This document shows, in pieces, positions 48,795 through 59,245 of a DNA stretch of 64,000 nucleotides. This DNA is from Sergeia podlipaevii. Its lineage: Eukaryota; Euglenozoa; Kinetoplastea; Trypanosomatida; Trypanosomatidae. The DNA is taken from the NCBI GenBank assembly GCA_030849805.1, contig JASANZ010002274.1, positions 168,051-232,050 of the forward strand, given 5' to 3'. A program made the position numbers and the translations under genes. The notes beneath the pieces are model-generated. The model did not search any database and was not told the DNA's origin. It saw only the letters and a list, made by a program, of their open reading frames with translations. Each line of letters starts with the position of its first letter. Positions within the stretch are counted from its first letter, which is position 1.

Positions 48795-49304
48795 TAAGTA
48801 GATGAAGATGAATAAAGGCTTATTGCGTTCATGCTTGCTATTCGCAGAATTTTTTTTTTTTTTTGCACCTATACAAACAGTAATATCAAGTAACAACAAA
48901 AGAAAAACAAATATACAGTAGTTAATTACGTTCACGTAGGTTTGTATTTTACGAGCATCAGAACTGATGACAGGCGTAGTTAAGTTTAAGAAAAGCAAAA
49001 AAAAAATTTTATTCTCATGATGCACCAATCCCTTTTGCGCTGCGAATACATCGTACACAAGTTTCTTCGCTCTTTCAATTTTATTTTCTGCTTTTTTCTT
49101 ATCTCTTCTTTTACAAATCTAGTTTTAGAGCAAATATTTTTTATTTTCCACTTGAGACTTACGTGTCAGTGGTATTCAAAAGCTTATTTTTTTAAAAAAA
49201 ACTTTGACATTTACCGACCTAAAATACAACTGCACACGCGTGCACAGCAGCTGTACTGCAGTTAATTTTACACGCACACACACGGGTAAGGTAAAAAGAC
49301 CAAA
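48795..49304. other. Intergenic
   Basis: AT-rich with T run at 48850-48864 and A run at 48998-49006. Probable acceptor: AG at 49121-49122 after CTTATCTCTTCTTTTAC, giving a leader of about 180 bases. No gene. Confidence 0.5.
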
Positions 49305-50426
49305 ATGGGTTTGTTAGAAAGGAGAAAGGCTATTGAGGAGGAAATCGCGCGTACACAGAAGAATAAAAAAACCGAGTACCATGTTGGCCGTCTTAAGGGT
49401 CAACTGGCTCGCATCAAGACTGAGATGCTGGAGAATGCGGCTCGTGCTGGCGGCAAAACCGGCGATGGTTTTGATGTTCGCAAGAGCGGAGATGTGCGTT
49501 GCGCGCTTGTAGGTTTCCCTTCGGTGGGTAAGTCATCGTTTTTATCGCGAGTAACCCACACAGAAAGTGAGGCGGCTGGATACGAGTTCACCACGTTAAC
49601 ATGCATTCCGGGCAAGCTGATGCATAAAGGAACTGAAATTCAGATTCTGGACCTTCCAGGTATTATTGAAGGTGCTGCAGAGGGAAAGGGCCGGGGTCGG
49701 CAGGTGATTGCGACGGCTCGCACTGCTGACATGATTATCTTAATGCTTGACGCAGCTAGGGCAGAGGCTCAACGTAGCAAAATCGAAGCAGAACTGGAGA
49801 CCGTAGGGATTCGTCTGAACCAGAGTTTTCCAAACGTTACCTACAAGAAGAAGGCGTCATGCAGCATGAACGCGATTAGCTATAGCGCTAGCGTTAATCA
49901 AACCAAAGGAATGTCCGAGTCAATGGCGAAGGAGATTTTGAAGGATTATGGTATTCACAACGCCGAGGTTATTCTTCGCGAAGACATCACTATAGATCAG
50001 TTCATCGATGTAATCGAAGGCAACCGTCGGTATATGCCATGTTTGTATGTTTACAACAAGATCGATACCATTACTATGGAGGAGATGGACCGATTGGCAA
50101 GGTTGCCGCACTCTGTTGTGCTTTCGTTACACTGGGACCTTAATGTGGACGCGGTTATTGATGATATATGGGAGCACTTGAATATTATCCGCATCTACAC
50201 GAAGAAACATGGCAATCATCCTGACTTTGGCAAGCCGTTTGTGGTCAAGCGCAACGCTAGCGTCGAGCATATTTGCAAACGCATTCACAAGGACATTGCG
50301 TCGCGCTTTAAATACTCTTTGGTGTGGGGCACCAGCGCCAAGCATCAACCTCAGCGTGTTGGAATAGCCCATCAGCTTGAAGACGAAGACGTCCTTCAGA
50401 TTATGTTAAGAACGGCCAACGAGTAA
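49305..50426 (+). CDS. DRG2: DRG2 GTPase (developmentally regulated GTP-binding protein 2)
   Basis: 373 residues, matching DRG2 rather than DRG1. The start (RRKAIEEEIARTQKNKKTEYH) and the link RLKGQLARIKTEML are DRG2-like. Motifs: G1 GFPSVGKSS, TTLTCIPG, G3 DLPGIIEGAAEGKGRG, G4 NKID and SLHWDLN. The C-terminal TGS domain runs about 290-370 (IYTKKHGNHPDF, VWGTSAKHQPQRVG). DRG2 (yeast Rbg2) associates with translating ribosomes with partner DFRP2/Gir2. The start is the ATG directly after AGACCAAA. Very well conserved. Confidence 0.95.
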   Translation: MGLLERRKAIEEEIARTQKNKKTEYHVGRLKGQLARIKTEMLENAARAGGKTGDGFDVRKSGDVRCALVGFPSVGKSSFLSRVTHTESEAAGYEFTTLTCIPGKLMHKGTEIQILDLPGIIEGAAEGKGRGRQVIATARTADMIILMLDAARAEAQRSKIEAELETVGIRLNQSFPNVTYKKKASCSMNAISYSASVNQTKGMSESMAKEILKDYGIHNAEVILREDITIDQFIDVIEGNRRYMPCLYVYNKIDTITMEEMDRLARLPHSVVLSLHWDLNVDAVIDDIWEHLNIIRIYTKKHGNHPDFGKPFVVKRNASVEHICKRIHKDIASRFKYSLVWGTSAKHQPQRVGIAHQLEDEDVLQIMLRTANE

Positions 50427-50746
50427 TAAAGCAATAAATGGGGGCAAGTGATAAGTTTTTCCTTTACGTGTTTACTTATAGCTGCCCAGACAAATATATA
50501 AAGGAAAGTAATAGGAACCAACGCAATATCACAGTAGTATTGGAGGCGGCGAACATCATAGCGTTCGTTGCAACAACAAAATGCAAATGGAAAAACAGCG
50601 CACGTATAGTCAGCCTTTTTTTTTTTTGAAGAACATCAAAAGTTCTTTTTGACAACTGATCGTTAATCTTCTCTTTATTCATTTCTTTTTTTTTTTTTAC
50701 TTGGACACATGTTTCCTTCTCTCCAAAGTTGCCACTGGCTGTACAT
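50427..50746. other. Short intergenic
   Basis: No gene. T runs at 50621-50630 and 50687-50698; the likely acceptor is CTCTCCAAAG (AG 50727-50728), 18 bases before the ATG. Confidence 0.5.
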
Positions 50747-52531
50747 ATGAGCTCGTCTTTAACCATGGAATATTTTGCTAGCAAGGGAATAAATGCTAAT
50801 AAAGGACTTAAAGATTGGCTGTCTAAGGCTGCCTCGCTTGCGAGATTAAAGACAAGCAAGACGGAGCGCGCAAGGTATGAACAATGGGCACTCAATGTGG
50901 TACTGACAGCTGCAAGTAGCGCACTCGGCGTCGCAGGCACCGATTGGAAGAAGATCTCTGCAGTGATGCCTACGAGCGCATCACTGCTAGCTCCGTCGGC
51001 ATGCGCAACTACAGCAGTGAATTCTGCGGGATCTAGTGATATGAACTATCGAGAGGCCCTGTACCGAGAAGCTAGTATACGCTGCTCGCCAGAACTCATC
51101 CCACACGTACAACAAGCATTTCAACTCTATGATGCCGATGTGGCAGCAGGAAAGCGTCAGTATCGTCAGGTGTCTTTCATAGAAATGCTGAATATTGCAA
51201 CGAGTCTGTACAATAGGCATCTTATAAGTGCTCCAGCGCTGACTACCGCCGCCCCATGCGCACCAGTGGCCGCCGCGATCGCTCGAAACGCTCAGATCAC
51301 AACATCCCAGTTACCGGTTGCTATGGCACCTTTGTCACAGGCGAGGACCCGTCCTCGGGAATACACTGAGGCCAACGTGTTAACCGTTTCAAAACGACCA
51401 CGCATCGAGGACGGTATTATCCGGGAAGATATACAGTTCTTTTCCCAGCTTTCAGACGGAAAGCAATCGAGTTCTCCTCTTCTTGTCGAGCGAGCGTTTG
51501 TGGGGTTATCACACGAGATGGAGAGAATGTATTCACGTTACGAACCCAATCCTGAAGATATTAGGCCGCCGTCCGTTTTGAATCAAGCTTTTGCGTTTGT
51601 GAAGGAACGGGCCGCGAAGAAAGCTGCGCAGGAAGGGTTGGCGACATCCCAAAAGTATCTTAGTGATCAGCTCAAGGGAATGAGGCAGGATTTGCGTGTA
51701 CAGAACATAGCCACGGATTTCGCAGTGTCAGTTTACGAGTTTCACGCGCGGTTGTGCCTTGAAATGGGAGATATTGGTGAATTCAATCAATGTCAAGCTT
51801 CTCTCAAGGTGCTCTACACCAACGCAGCCGTCTTGCACAAGGACCAGTGCTCCATTTGTGAGTTCTTTTTTTATCGTTTAGTTTACCTCTCACTTAGCCA
51901 GCAGTACGATGCTCTTTCAACGGAGCTTATCAACTACACTGACGCCTTGTTGCGTCCTCGGGAGAAACGCGGCACTGCAGCATTTGTATCGAGGACTGGG
52001 GTGCGCCGTACTCTGGAACTCTGCGCTGCATGTGAAGACGGAGATGTCTCGGCGATTGCGCGCCTTCTTTGCACGTTCGAGGCGGGAATGCGATTTTTAA
52101 TTAACATTTATCTTCAGCGGCTACGGGTGCGCTGGCTGCAGGAGATGCTATGCGCCATGAAGGGCAGCATTTCTATGAGATTCCTGATGGCTAACTTGGG
52201 CTTTACTCCTTTTGTTCAGCACGAAGAGACTTGTAACGGTGAAGGCAAAAAGTCGTCCACTAGGTCCAAATTTATGTGGCTTGATGGCACTGCAGAGTTG
52301 GCGCAACGGTGCTGCAGCGAATTTTTTGCGCTGTTAAAAGTTACCCTCCCGCCTAACTTTTCATTTGACAAGGAGCTATTTAGAGATAAGTCGAAGCGCG
52401 GTAGTGGTTCCGTCACTTCAAGAGCGCTGATGGGCTCGCACAGTCCCCCTTCGCTTGATGCGGAATCAGCGCGCGCTTCTGTGGAGCAGTATGTTGTCTT
52501 TCTTGGTACTCGCAAGGATGCAACCATCTAG
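50747..52531 (+). CDS. SAC3/GANP/THP3-LENG8 family protein
   Basis: 594 residues. The central SAC3/GANP domain is clear (about 270-470): KYLSDQLKGMRQDLRVQNI, VSVYEFHARLCLEMGDIGEFNQC and LKVLYTNAAV are the most conserved lines of the THP3/LENG8 branch. THP3 acts with CSN12 in transcription elongation and splicing; SAC3 scaffolds the TREX-2 mRNA-export complex. The closest match here is THP3/LENG8 by the QDLRVQ and FNQC motifs. The N-terminal 200 residues are Ala/Pro-rich with little structure. No intron needed; start is the first ATG after the AG at 50727-50728. Confidence 0.85.
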   Translation: MSSSLTMEYFASKGINANKGLKDWLSKAASLARLKTSKTERARYEQWALNVVLTAASSALGVAGTDWKKISAVMPTSASLLAPSACATTAVNSAGSSDMNYREALYREASIRCSPELIPHVQQAFQLYDADVAAGKRQYRQVSFIEMLNIATSLYNRHLISAPALTTAAPCAPVAAAIARNAQITTSQLPVAMAPLSQARTRPREYTEANVLTVSKRPRIEDGIIREDIQFFSQLSDGKQSSSPLLVERAFVGLSHEMERMYSRYEPNPEDIRPPSVLNQAFAFVKERAAKKAAQEGLATSQKYLSDQLKGMRQDLRVQNIATDFAVSVYEFHARLCLEMGDIGEFNQCQASLKVLYTNAAVLHKDQCSICEFFFYRLVYLSLSQQYDALSTELINYTDALLRPREKRGTAAFVSRTGVRRTLELCAACEDGDVSAIARLLCTFEAGMRFLINIYLQRLRVRWLQEMLCAMKGSISMRFLMANLGFTPFVQHEETCNGEGKKSSTRSKFMWLDGTAELAQRCCSEFFALLKVTLPPNFSFDKELFRDKSKRGSGSVTSRALMGSHSPPSLDAESARASVEQYVVFLGTRKDATI

Positions 52532-52881
52532 AAATAACACTACCCTTTGGTAGCCACAAGCATCTTTGCGGTTGATGTTGTCCCTGCGTTTCCATCGCGC
52601 ACGAGCATGTGTAACTCTTTACAGTCACGAAATGCAATGGTTTCATTTCGGTTGGTAATTGTGATTTATTCTGTGTTTTTTTTTTTAAAAAAAGCAATAG
52701 TAGTAGTTCAACTCACTACTTGAGCTGGGGAGTGGAAAGTGTGATTCATTTTTCTCTTTTCTTGTGGGCCCTTGTTCTCTATACCTTTCTGTTCTTTTTT
52801 TTCGTGTGTGTTGCGGCGTGTAGCTACAAGTTTTGTCAATCTTAGAATATCCATCATTACCTTATTCTCTTTTTTTACTGA
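52532..52881. other. Intergenic
   Basis: T-rich spacer with a pyrimidine tract at 52787-52803; candidate acceptors are AG at 52822-52823 and AG at 52844-52845. No gene. Confidence 0.5.
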
Positions 52882-53943
52882 ATGTCGCATTCAGATCGGG
52901 AAGCAGCCGTGCAAAAGCGCAAGCAGGACCATATCAGTATTTGCCGTGATAAGGATGTAGAGCCGCATAAGGGTCGCACTTCTATATGGCGCAAATATTC
53001 CTTGCCTTACAAGGCGCTGCCAGAAGTGGACTTGTCAAAGATTGACACATCATGCACGTTTCTTGGGAAAACCATCTCCTTCCCCTTCATCGTCTCCTCG
53101 ATGACAGGTGGAGAAGCACATGGACGCGTCATCAATGAGAATCTTGCCAAAGCATGCGAGGCAGAGCGCATCCCTTTTGGACTGGGGAGCATGCGCATTG
53201 TCAACCGCTACCCGACTGCTGCTCACACGTTTGATGTCAAGCAGTTTTGCCCGTCCGTACATATGTTTGCGAACATTGGCCTAGTGCAGCTCAACTATGG
53301 ATTTGGCGTAAAGGAGGTGAACAACCTCGTGGACTCTGTGAACGCTGACGGGCTTTTCATTCACCTCAACCACACTCAAGAGGTCTGCCAGCCGGAAGGA
53401 GACACCAACTTTAAAGGACTTATTGAAAAACTGCGTGCGTTGCTTCCTCACATTAAAGTACCCGTAATTGTGAAGGGCGTAGGCCATGGGATTGACTCCG
53501 ATGCTGTCAAAGTCCTCAAGGAGATAGGCGTGAAGTACATTGATGTCTCGGGCTGTGGTGGCACCTCGTGGGCGTGGATCGAGGGCCGCCGCCAGCCCTA
53601 CATGAAAGAGTCGGAGAACATTGGCTACATATTTAGGGATGTCGGCGTGCCAACTGATGTATGTCTCAAGGAAAGTGCTGTATTCACAGCCGATGGCTCT
53701 CTCCATCTTATCGCGGGCGGCGGTATTCGTAATGGACTGGACATTGCGACCACGCTACTTCTAGGCGCGGAGTATGCTACTGCTGCGATGCCCTTTTTGG
53801 TCCCTGCGTTGGAGAGTGCCGAGAGGGTGCGGGAAGTAATTCAGCGTATGCGGCGTGAGTTTGCTGTCGCAATGTTCACGTGCGGCGCGAAGAATGTGGA
53901 AGAGCTGCTCAAGATGAAGGCTATTGAGCGTTGCCATTTGTAG
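52882..53943 (+). CDS. IDI2: Type II (FMN-dependent) isopentenyl-diphosphate isomerase
   Basis: 353 residues of the fni/IDI-2 family, which interconverts IPP and DMAPP using FMN and NADPH. Motifs: [42 protein letters not shown] with the flavin/substrate-site Gln-Glu, [22 protein letters not shown], and [12 protein letters not shown] near the end. Type II enzymes are mainly bacterial and archaeal, so the kinetoplastid gene is a likely old lateral transfer. The last three residues, CHL, fit the loose PTS1 consensus, which would place the enzyme in the glycosome. Confidence 0.95.
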   Translation: MSHSDREAAVQKRKQDHISICRDKDVEPHKGRTSIWRKYSLPYKALPEVDLSKIDTSCTFLGKTISFPFIVSSMTGGEAHGRVINENLAKACEAERIPFGLGSMRIVNRYPTAAHTFDVKQFCPSVHMFANIGLVQLNYGFGVKEVNNLVDSVNADGLFIHLNHTQEVCQPEGDTNFKGLIEKLRALLPHIKVPVIVKGVGHGIDSDAVKVLKEIGVKYIDVSGCGGTSWAWIEGRRQPYMKESENIGYIFRDVGVPTDVCLKESAVFTADGSLHLIAGGGIRNGLDIATTLLLGAEYATAAMPFLVPALESAERVREVIQRMRREFAVAMFTCGAKNVEELLKMKAIERCHL

Positions 53944-54459
53944 AAAGCAATTGCATATAGGAGTTTGTGGGAATTGATAAAATGCGTCTTTTATATATGC
54001 TGTTTCCCTCATCACTGAAAACAACAACGGAGTAGAGACGTCAGGATCGATATGAGTAGATAGCAAAAAAAAAAGAACGAGTAAACGGAAAGAGTATGTT
54101 GGTTTGGAAAAGTTCAGCCTTTCTTCTAGACCAAAAATGAAAATAATGCTAGCTGCTTATGTCCTTCTAAATGTGATTTTGTTTTTGTTGTCCATTAAAA
54201 GGGGGAAAAAATGATGAGGTGGTAGATGGATTCAATTACATCACTTCGATTAGTCGTTGTAAAAAAATATGTTTTTGACTGTTTTGTCTACAAGAGTTTG
54301 ATTCAATTGTATCATTTGTTTCACTGCGTATTTTTTTTCTTTTCTTTTGTATTATGCAATCCTTTTTTTCTTTTTTTAGGAAGTGTGATTTTGTTGAAGT
54401 CGCGCCACTTTTTTCTCTTTGATTTATTCATCTCGACATTAATTTTTGGTGTCTTTTTC
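53944..54459. other. Intergenic
   Basis: No gene. T-rich tract at 54361-54377 with AG at 54378-54379 is the probable acceptor of the next gene, giving a leader of about 80 bases. The in-frame upstream extension (54226 on) is Phe/Leu-rich and not coding-like. Confidence 0.55.
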
Positions 54460-55500
54460 ATGTCGCGCAGTGAGGCAGATATTCCTGATGATTATGAGCC
54501 ACTTGAGCACGTTGAGCGGGCGGTGCGGAACGCGGACTGTCGCTCACCTATTATTCTTGTCCTTGAAGATGGTGACCCATATGCATCCGTCGCGACGTTG
54601 GCAAAAGAAATCAAATCTGCTGTATGGAGTTTTGATCTTGAAATTTTGAGAAGTGCTGCGAATGTACTGGACTACATTGAGGTTGGTATTCATAGCGGTG
54701 ATTGGGTGTACATCACTAATTGTGATTCTGTTGACCATACCTTCTTTCGTGACGTATCGCGTGCCATCTATCTCATGGCACCCGATCCGGACAAGTGCCC
54801 ACGCAGAGAATTTTTTCGGTCTTTCTTTTGTGTGAAGAAGCCATTCGATATCAACGGTCTTACAAACGTGCCATTTCCGCCACTGATGATTCAAAACTCC
54901 TTCATTGCGCGGAGGAAGCCAAGTGATGGGGGCAAACTCACTCGTGCTCTCCCCGTTTACGATCCACTGTTTGTGAAGGCTCAACAAAAGCACAAGGAGC
55001 GCCGCGAGCAAGGCCGCGACAGCGATAGTGAGAGCGACATAGATGAAAACGCGCCATCGACTGGTATGATGTTTCATCGCTCGGCAGAGCTTAGTCACTT
55101 TACGGACAAGTCACCCGTCACGATGTCAAAGGATGCTTTTGAAAAGGCCTTCTTTGCCCATGATGGGGAAGCGATTAAGAAGCTTGTCGCGGATGCAGAA
55201 GTCGACATAATGCGTCCCTTTAAAGATGGCATGACGCCTCTTCAGTACGCAACGTGCATGCAGTTGACTGAAACAGTCAAGATATTGCTACAGCTTGGTG
55301 CTAACCCTAACGAACCACGCGAATCCGACAATCGGCCTCCGCTTTTCATGTGCATTGAAGACGTACAGCTTGCTAGGTTGCTCGTCAATGCTGGGGCCAA
55401 TATCTTTGCGAAATACCAAGGACATCGTCCCGACAGTCATCCAGATACATCCCCTGAGGTGGCCGCGTATCTCTGCAAAAAGCGTGAACAACAGAATTGA
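54460..55500 (+). CDS. Dynein-heavy-chain-D6-like domain with ankyrin repeats
   Basis: 346 residues from the ATG at 54460. Residues about 25-150 resemble the AAA6/D6 region of dynein heavy chains: SPIILVLEDGDPYAS, the IHSGDWVYITNCD strand (Trp82), DVSRAIYLMAP, then FRSFFCV and PLMIQNSFI. The P-loop is absent, as in dynein AAA6. A linker (about 180-205) is charged and Asp/Glu/Ser-rich, and the C-terminal ~130 residues contain ankyrin repeats (DGMTPLQYATCMQLTETVKILLQLGANPN and a second, shorter repeat). I do not know a named family with this architecture. The start is chosen because the frame upstream has no coding character. Confidence 0.75.
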   Translation: MSRSEADIPDDYEPLEHVERAVRNADCRSPIILVLEDGDPYASVATLAKEIKSAVWSFDLEILRSAANVLDYIEVGIHSGDWVYITNCDSVDHTFFRDVSRAIYLMAPDPDKCPRREFFRSFFCVKKPFDINGLTNVPFPPLMIQNSFIARRKPSDGGKLTRALPVYDPLFVKAQQKHKERREQGRDSDSESDIDENAPSTGMMFHRSAELSHFTDKSPVTMSKDAFEKAFFAHDGEAIKKLVADAEVDIMRPFKDGMTPLQYATCMQLTETVKILLQLGANPNEPRESDNRPPLFMCIEDVQLARLLVNAGANIFAKYQGHRPDSHPDTSPEVAAYLCKKREQQN

Positions 55501-56240
55501 CATGTTTCTGTAGTGCCACGTTTTGTTCTTTTTTTTTTTGTAATAAAAAGAAAATAGACATCTATATACAATACGCAAGTGAATATGTGGAAAATGTGCA
55601 TTGTGTACATATTCAACCAAAAGATTCACCTCATGTAGAGCAGCAAGAACAAACTGGGTGGAAAAGAATCCTTCATTATGCTTCAATCTTTTTTCTCTTC
55701 TTTTATAGACTATATATATGTGACCAGGGCATTTGTATTTATATACTCTCCTCCTAAAGGAGGCACTTGCTCGTATCCATGGTTAGGGCATCATGGAGTT
55801 TCTATGTTTTCACGTGTTTGCTGAATGTTTTTTTTTTTTTTGAACGATTATGTACATAAATCAACAACAACCATAGCGACAACGTATTGTCAAAGTAGAT
55901 GTGTTCAGTATGATAATGCTTCCATTGGAAGGCGAACAACAGGTGGGCAAAACGGTAAAAGAAACACAACTGTTTATCTTTTAGAAAGTGATATTTTATT
56001 GTATGCGTATAACTTTAGTACCTTTCCCTTATTTCTATCTCATTTTTTTTTTTAATGCCAAGGTGCGTGACTGCGCTTTGCCCCCGATCCCTTTTTCCTG
56101 TGGTACACGCATACACCTCAAGTTTAATCCCCTTTACTACTTTTACAGTCTCTCTCTCACCGGCTTGTGGACGCGCCTATTATCACTCATTTAGTTCTTT
56201 TTGAAGGTTATTCATACCTATATCTAGAGAAGACATTAGC
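55501..56240. other. Intergenic, 0.74 kb
   Basis: No gene. T runs at 55526-55540 and 55827-55841. The probable acceptor for the transporter is AG at 56147-56148 after CCCTTTACTACTTTTAC, or one of the later AGs near 56190-56206. Confidence 0.5.
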
Positions 56241-57476
56241 ATGTCAGTTCTCTCTTCTGGTGGGATCCTTGGAGCGGCATTGAGCTTGTCTGTGACAACT
56301 ATTGGGGCTGGGGTTCTGGCAATTCCGTCGACTCTTCAGGATGGCGGCATCTTTTTTGTGCTTTTTATCTTGGTTTCTGTCGCCATGCTGACAGTTCTGT
56401 CGATTGACTACTTGATACAATGTGTTGACGTGCTTCATTTGCGCTCCTACGAGGATATTTCACGCGAGCTTCTGGGAAAGATGTTTGAAGAGGCAATTCG
56501 GTGGATTCTTATTGTGTATACCATCGGCATAGCTGCTGGTTATATTGTTGTCATTGGTGAGATTTTTACACCGATGCTCCCTCTCTTGCAACCGTATATA
56601 CCTTTTCTCTCCAGTCCTTCTCGTATCATGTTAGTTGCGTGGGTGAGCGTTTTACTACCATTATCATTTGTGCAGCACATCAATCACATTCACTTTATAT
56701 CTGCGCTCGCCATTACAGCCACAATAACAATTTCCGCTGTGATTATATACAGATACTTTGTTCCAGTCGAAGTACGGTCCCCTCAGCATGCAACTTTTGA
56801 AATGAACTATCTTTCGCTGAACGCAAAGGCGTTGCTAGCTCTTCCTGTAATGATGTTCTCATTTGATTGTCAATCACTGGTGTTTCAAATTTATTCGAAT
56901 CTAGCTAAGCCAACACGGCGAAACATGTTCAGGGTTGCTGTCATTAGTGTTGCTGTCACGGGTGGTATGTATGTCTTGGTGGGACTGTTTGGGTATCTCA
57001 GCAATGCCCCGAACATCACTGGAAACATTCTGTCCAACTACAATCCACTTAAGGATCATTTGTTTGCTGCTGCAACTTGTTTGTACAGCGTCACAATTGG
57101 CATTGCTTATGTACTTGTACTCTTTCCTTGCCGCGATGCGGTATTTATTCTCTTATATGGGTACAACTCCGCAACGCATGAGTTGGCGCACGATGCAATC
57201 ACTGCACATCAAAGTTTCTTTGTCACTTTAACTATTTCCGTTTTGAGTATTCTTATTGCGCTCAAGGCATCGGGCATAGTGTATATTATTGCTTTGCTGG
57301 GCGGCTTGTGTAGCAGTACCCTGTGCTTTTGCTACCCTGCAAGTTTTCGGTTGGCACTTCACCTCCGCGGTATTTGTCCGTGTTCTCGAGCAGGGCTTGT
57401 GCTGGCACTGGGGATGCTTTGCTTTGGAATTGTTGGCGGAGTCTTGGGCACCGCGATAACCCTATGGACTTTATGA
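56241..57476 (+). CDS. Amino acid transporter, AAAP family, copy 1
   Basis: 411 residues with about 11 membrane helices. Starts with SVTTIGAGVLAIPSTL, the AAAP/SLC38-type first helix; later ALPVMMFSFDCQSLVFQIYSNL and GYLSNAPNITGNILSNYNP are family landmarks, and the protein ends in a short tail after GGVLGTAITLW. The cytosolic N-terminus is only about ten residues, while most trypanosomatid AATs have a long one. The next gene is a paralogue in tandem. Substrate unknown (trypanosomatid members carry arginine, lysine, proline and others). Confidence 0.9.
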   Translation: MSVLSSGGILGAALSLSVTTIGAGVLAIPSTLQDGGIFFVLFILVSVAMLTVLSIDYLIQCVDVLHLRSYEDISRELLGKMFEEAIRWILIVYTIGIAAGYIVVIGEIFTPMLPLLQPYIPFLSSPSRIMLVAWVSVLLPLSFVQHINHIHFISALAITATITISAVIIYRYFVPVEVRSPQHATFEMNYLSLNAKALLALPVMMFSFDCQSLVFQIYSNLAKPTRRNMFRVAVISVAVTGGMYVLVGLFGYLSNAPNITGNILSNYNPLKDHLFAAATCLYSVTIGIAYVLVLFPCRDAVFILLYGYNSATHELAHDAITAHQSFFVTLTISVLSILIALKASGIVYIIALLGGLCSSTLCFCYPASFRLALHLRGICPCSRAGLVLALGMLCFGIVGGVLGTAITLWTL

Positions 57477-58033
57477 CAAAGAAAATCTATTTTTGCGTGT
57501 GCTTTTTATTGATTATCTGTGTATGTGTACTCGATAGAATATGATTACATTTACATGTGTATAAATGCTCTATGTATTTAGTAAGAATGATTTCCGTAAG
57601 AATAACGATAATTCTAATACAGTCAGTGTCTCTCGTCAAGTCGACGCCGAAGAAGATTGTAGGAGAAGCGAGAGCTGCAGCGAAAAGAAAGCAAACGGGA
57701 GAGGTCCAATCCTTTTCATTTTTGTATTCTGTCGATTAAAATGTAAGGATAATTTTAACCCTATAAATACAAATAACAATAGAAGTAGTTTGCTGTGGAG
57801 GAACACATGCGCATGTTTTTCCTTTTGCTTGTTCACACTTAAATAAAAAGTAATAATTGGAACTTTATTGTGGCTGCTAAGAGCAAGCGTTGCGCTCAAT
57901 AACGTAGCAGTGTATACACGGTTTAGCTTATTAGTATCATTGATGCTTTGACTTTTATATTGTTTTTGGCCCTTTTCTCTCTTTTTTGTTTGAGATATTT
58001 CCCTTTTTCATTTCACCACCCCAACAAAGCCAC
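57477..58033. other. Intergenic between the two transporters
   Basis: No gene. The acceptor for copy 2 is AG at 57993-57994 after TTTTCTCTCTTTTTTGTTTG, about 39 bases before the ATG. I could not see clear sequence identity with the spacer before copy 1. Confidence 0.5.
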
Positions 58034-59245
58034 ATGAACATTTCGAGGTTACTTGGCTCAGCTATTGGGTTGTCCGTTGCCACAGTTGGTGCTGGAGTAC
58101 TGGCAATTCCTGCCTGCTTTGAAGCAGCAGGAGTTGGAAGCGTTGTGGCTGTTTTGGTGGTGGTCGCCTTCTTCACTGTAACATCTATTGATTTTTTGGC
58201 ATTGTGCGCCGAGAAACTTGATTTGAATAGCTATGAAGAAATATCAGATGAACTGTTGGGGGTCTCACTAAAGCAGCTCATTCGGTGGATTCTTATCTTA
58301 TACAATGCTGGTACTGCTGTAGGCTATATTGTGGTCGTCATTCAAATTTTGGTTTTGCTGCTACCGCTTACATCAAAGATTGCGCCATCGCTTGCGTTGC
58401 CACCACTACATGCGATGGTGATAATATGGGCAACTGTGATGCTTCCTCTCTCCTGCCTGCGAAGCATGTCGAGTCTGCGCTCTGTAAGTTTTGCTGCAAT
58501 GCTTACAACCTTTTTCATTGCTGGGATTGTTGTATTCCGTTATTTTGTGCCATCCTCACCAGGGCAAAAGGAGTATGGCTCTCTTCATGGCTTCGTCATG
58601 TCTCGCAATGCGCTAACGGTGCTTCCCGTGTTGCTCTTTTCCTACGACTGCCAGTCTCTAGCATTTCAAATGCGTGCCTCTTTAACTCAGCCATCACGTG
58701 CCAATGTTGCCACTGTTTCGATTCTTAGTGTTTGCATCACGGGGGTAGTTTATGGAGTTGTGGGCTTTTTCGGATATGCAACCAACACGCCAACAGTCCA
58801 TGAAAACATCTTGGCAAACTACAACCCAGTTAGTGATCACCTGTTTGCTTTGGGCGAAGCGTGCTACGCCTTTACTGTCATTCTCGCGTATGTGCTTGTT
58901 CTTTTACCATGTCGTGATGCAATATTTCAGCTCTGGTATGGGCACGGTACAAATTTAACAAATAGATCTGTTTCTTCATCAACAGTTATTACCACTAGCG
59001 TATTGCTATCAGCTGCTTGCCTCGCATTGGCACTTCTCGCACCCGGGTTCTTGTACATCGTCGCGGTTATGGGGGGTCTTTGTAGTAGCACGCTCTGCTT
59101 TATTTATCCAGCACTTTTTCGCCAACGTCTGCATGCAACCGGCATAGCGCCGTATAAATCTTCGGCGGAGCGTGGCATTGTGTACGCAATGCTGGGTTTT
59201 GGTGGGCTAGGAGTCGTTTTGGGTATCCATACTGCCTTGTTTTAG
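58034..59245 (+). CDS. Amino acid transporter, AAAP family, copy 2
   Basis: 403 residues. Same landmarks as copy 1: SVATVGAGVLAIPACF, LPVLLFSYDCQSLAFQMRASL, GYATNTPTVHENILANYNPVSD and GGLCSSTLCF, with substitutions spread over the whole length, so the duplication is old. The frame opens 16 codons earlier at a TTG, but the ATG at 58034 gives a protein of the same length as copy 1. Confidence 0.9.
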   Translation: MNISRLLGSAIGLSVATVGAGVLAIPACFEAAGVGSVVAVLVVVAFFTVTSIDFLALCAEKLDLNSYEEISDELLGVSLKQLIRWILILYNAGTAVGYIVVVIQILVLLLPLTSKIAPSLALPPLHAMVIIWATVMLPLSCLRSMSSLRSVSFAAMLTTFFIAGIVVFRYFVPSSPGQKEYGSLHGFVMSRNALTVLPVLLFSYDCQSLAFQMRASLTQPSRANVATVSILSVCITGVVYGVVGFFGYATNTPTVHENILANYNPVSDHLFALGEACYAFTVILAYVLVLLPCRDAIFQLWYGHGTNLTNRSVSSSTVITTSVLLSAACLALALLAPGFLYIVAVMGGLCSSTLCFIYPALFRQRLHATGIAPYKSSAERGIVYAMLGFGGLGVVLGIHTALF

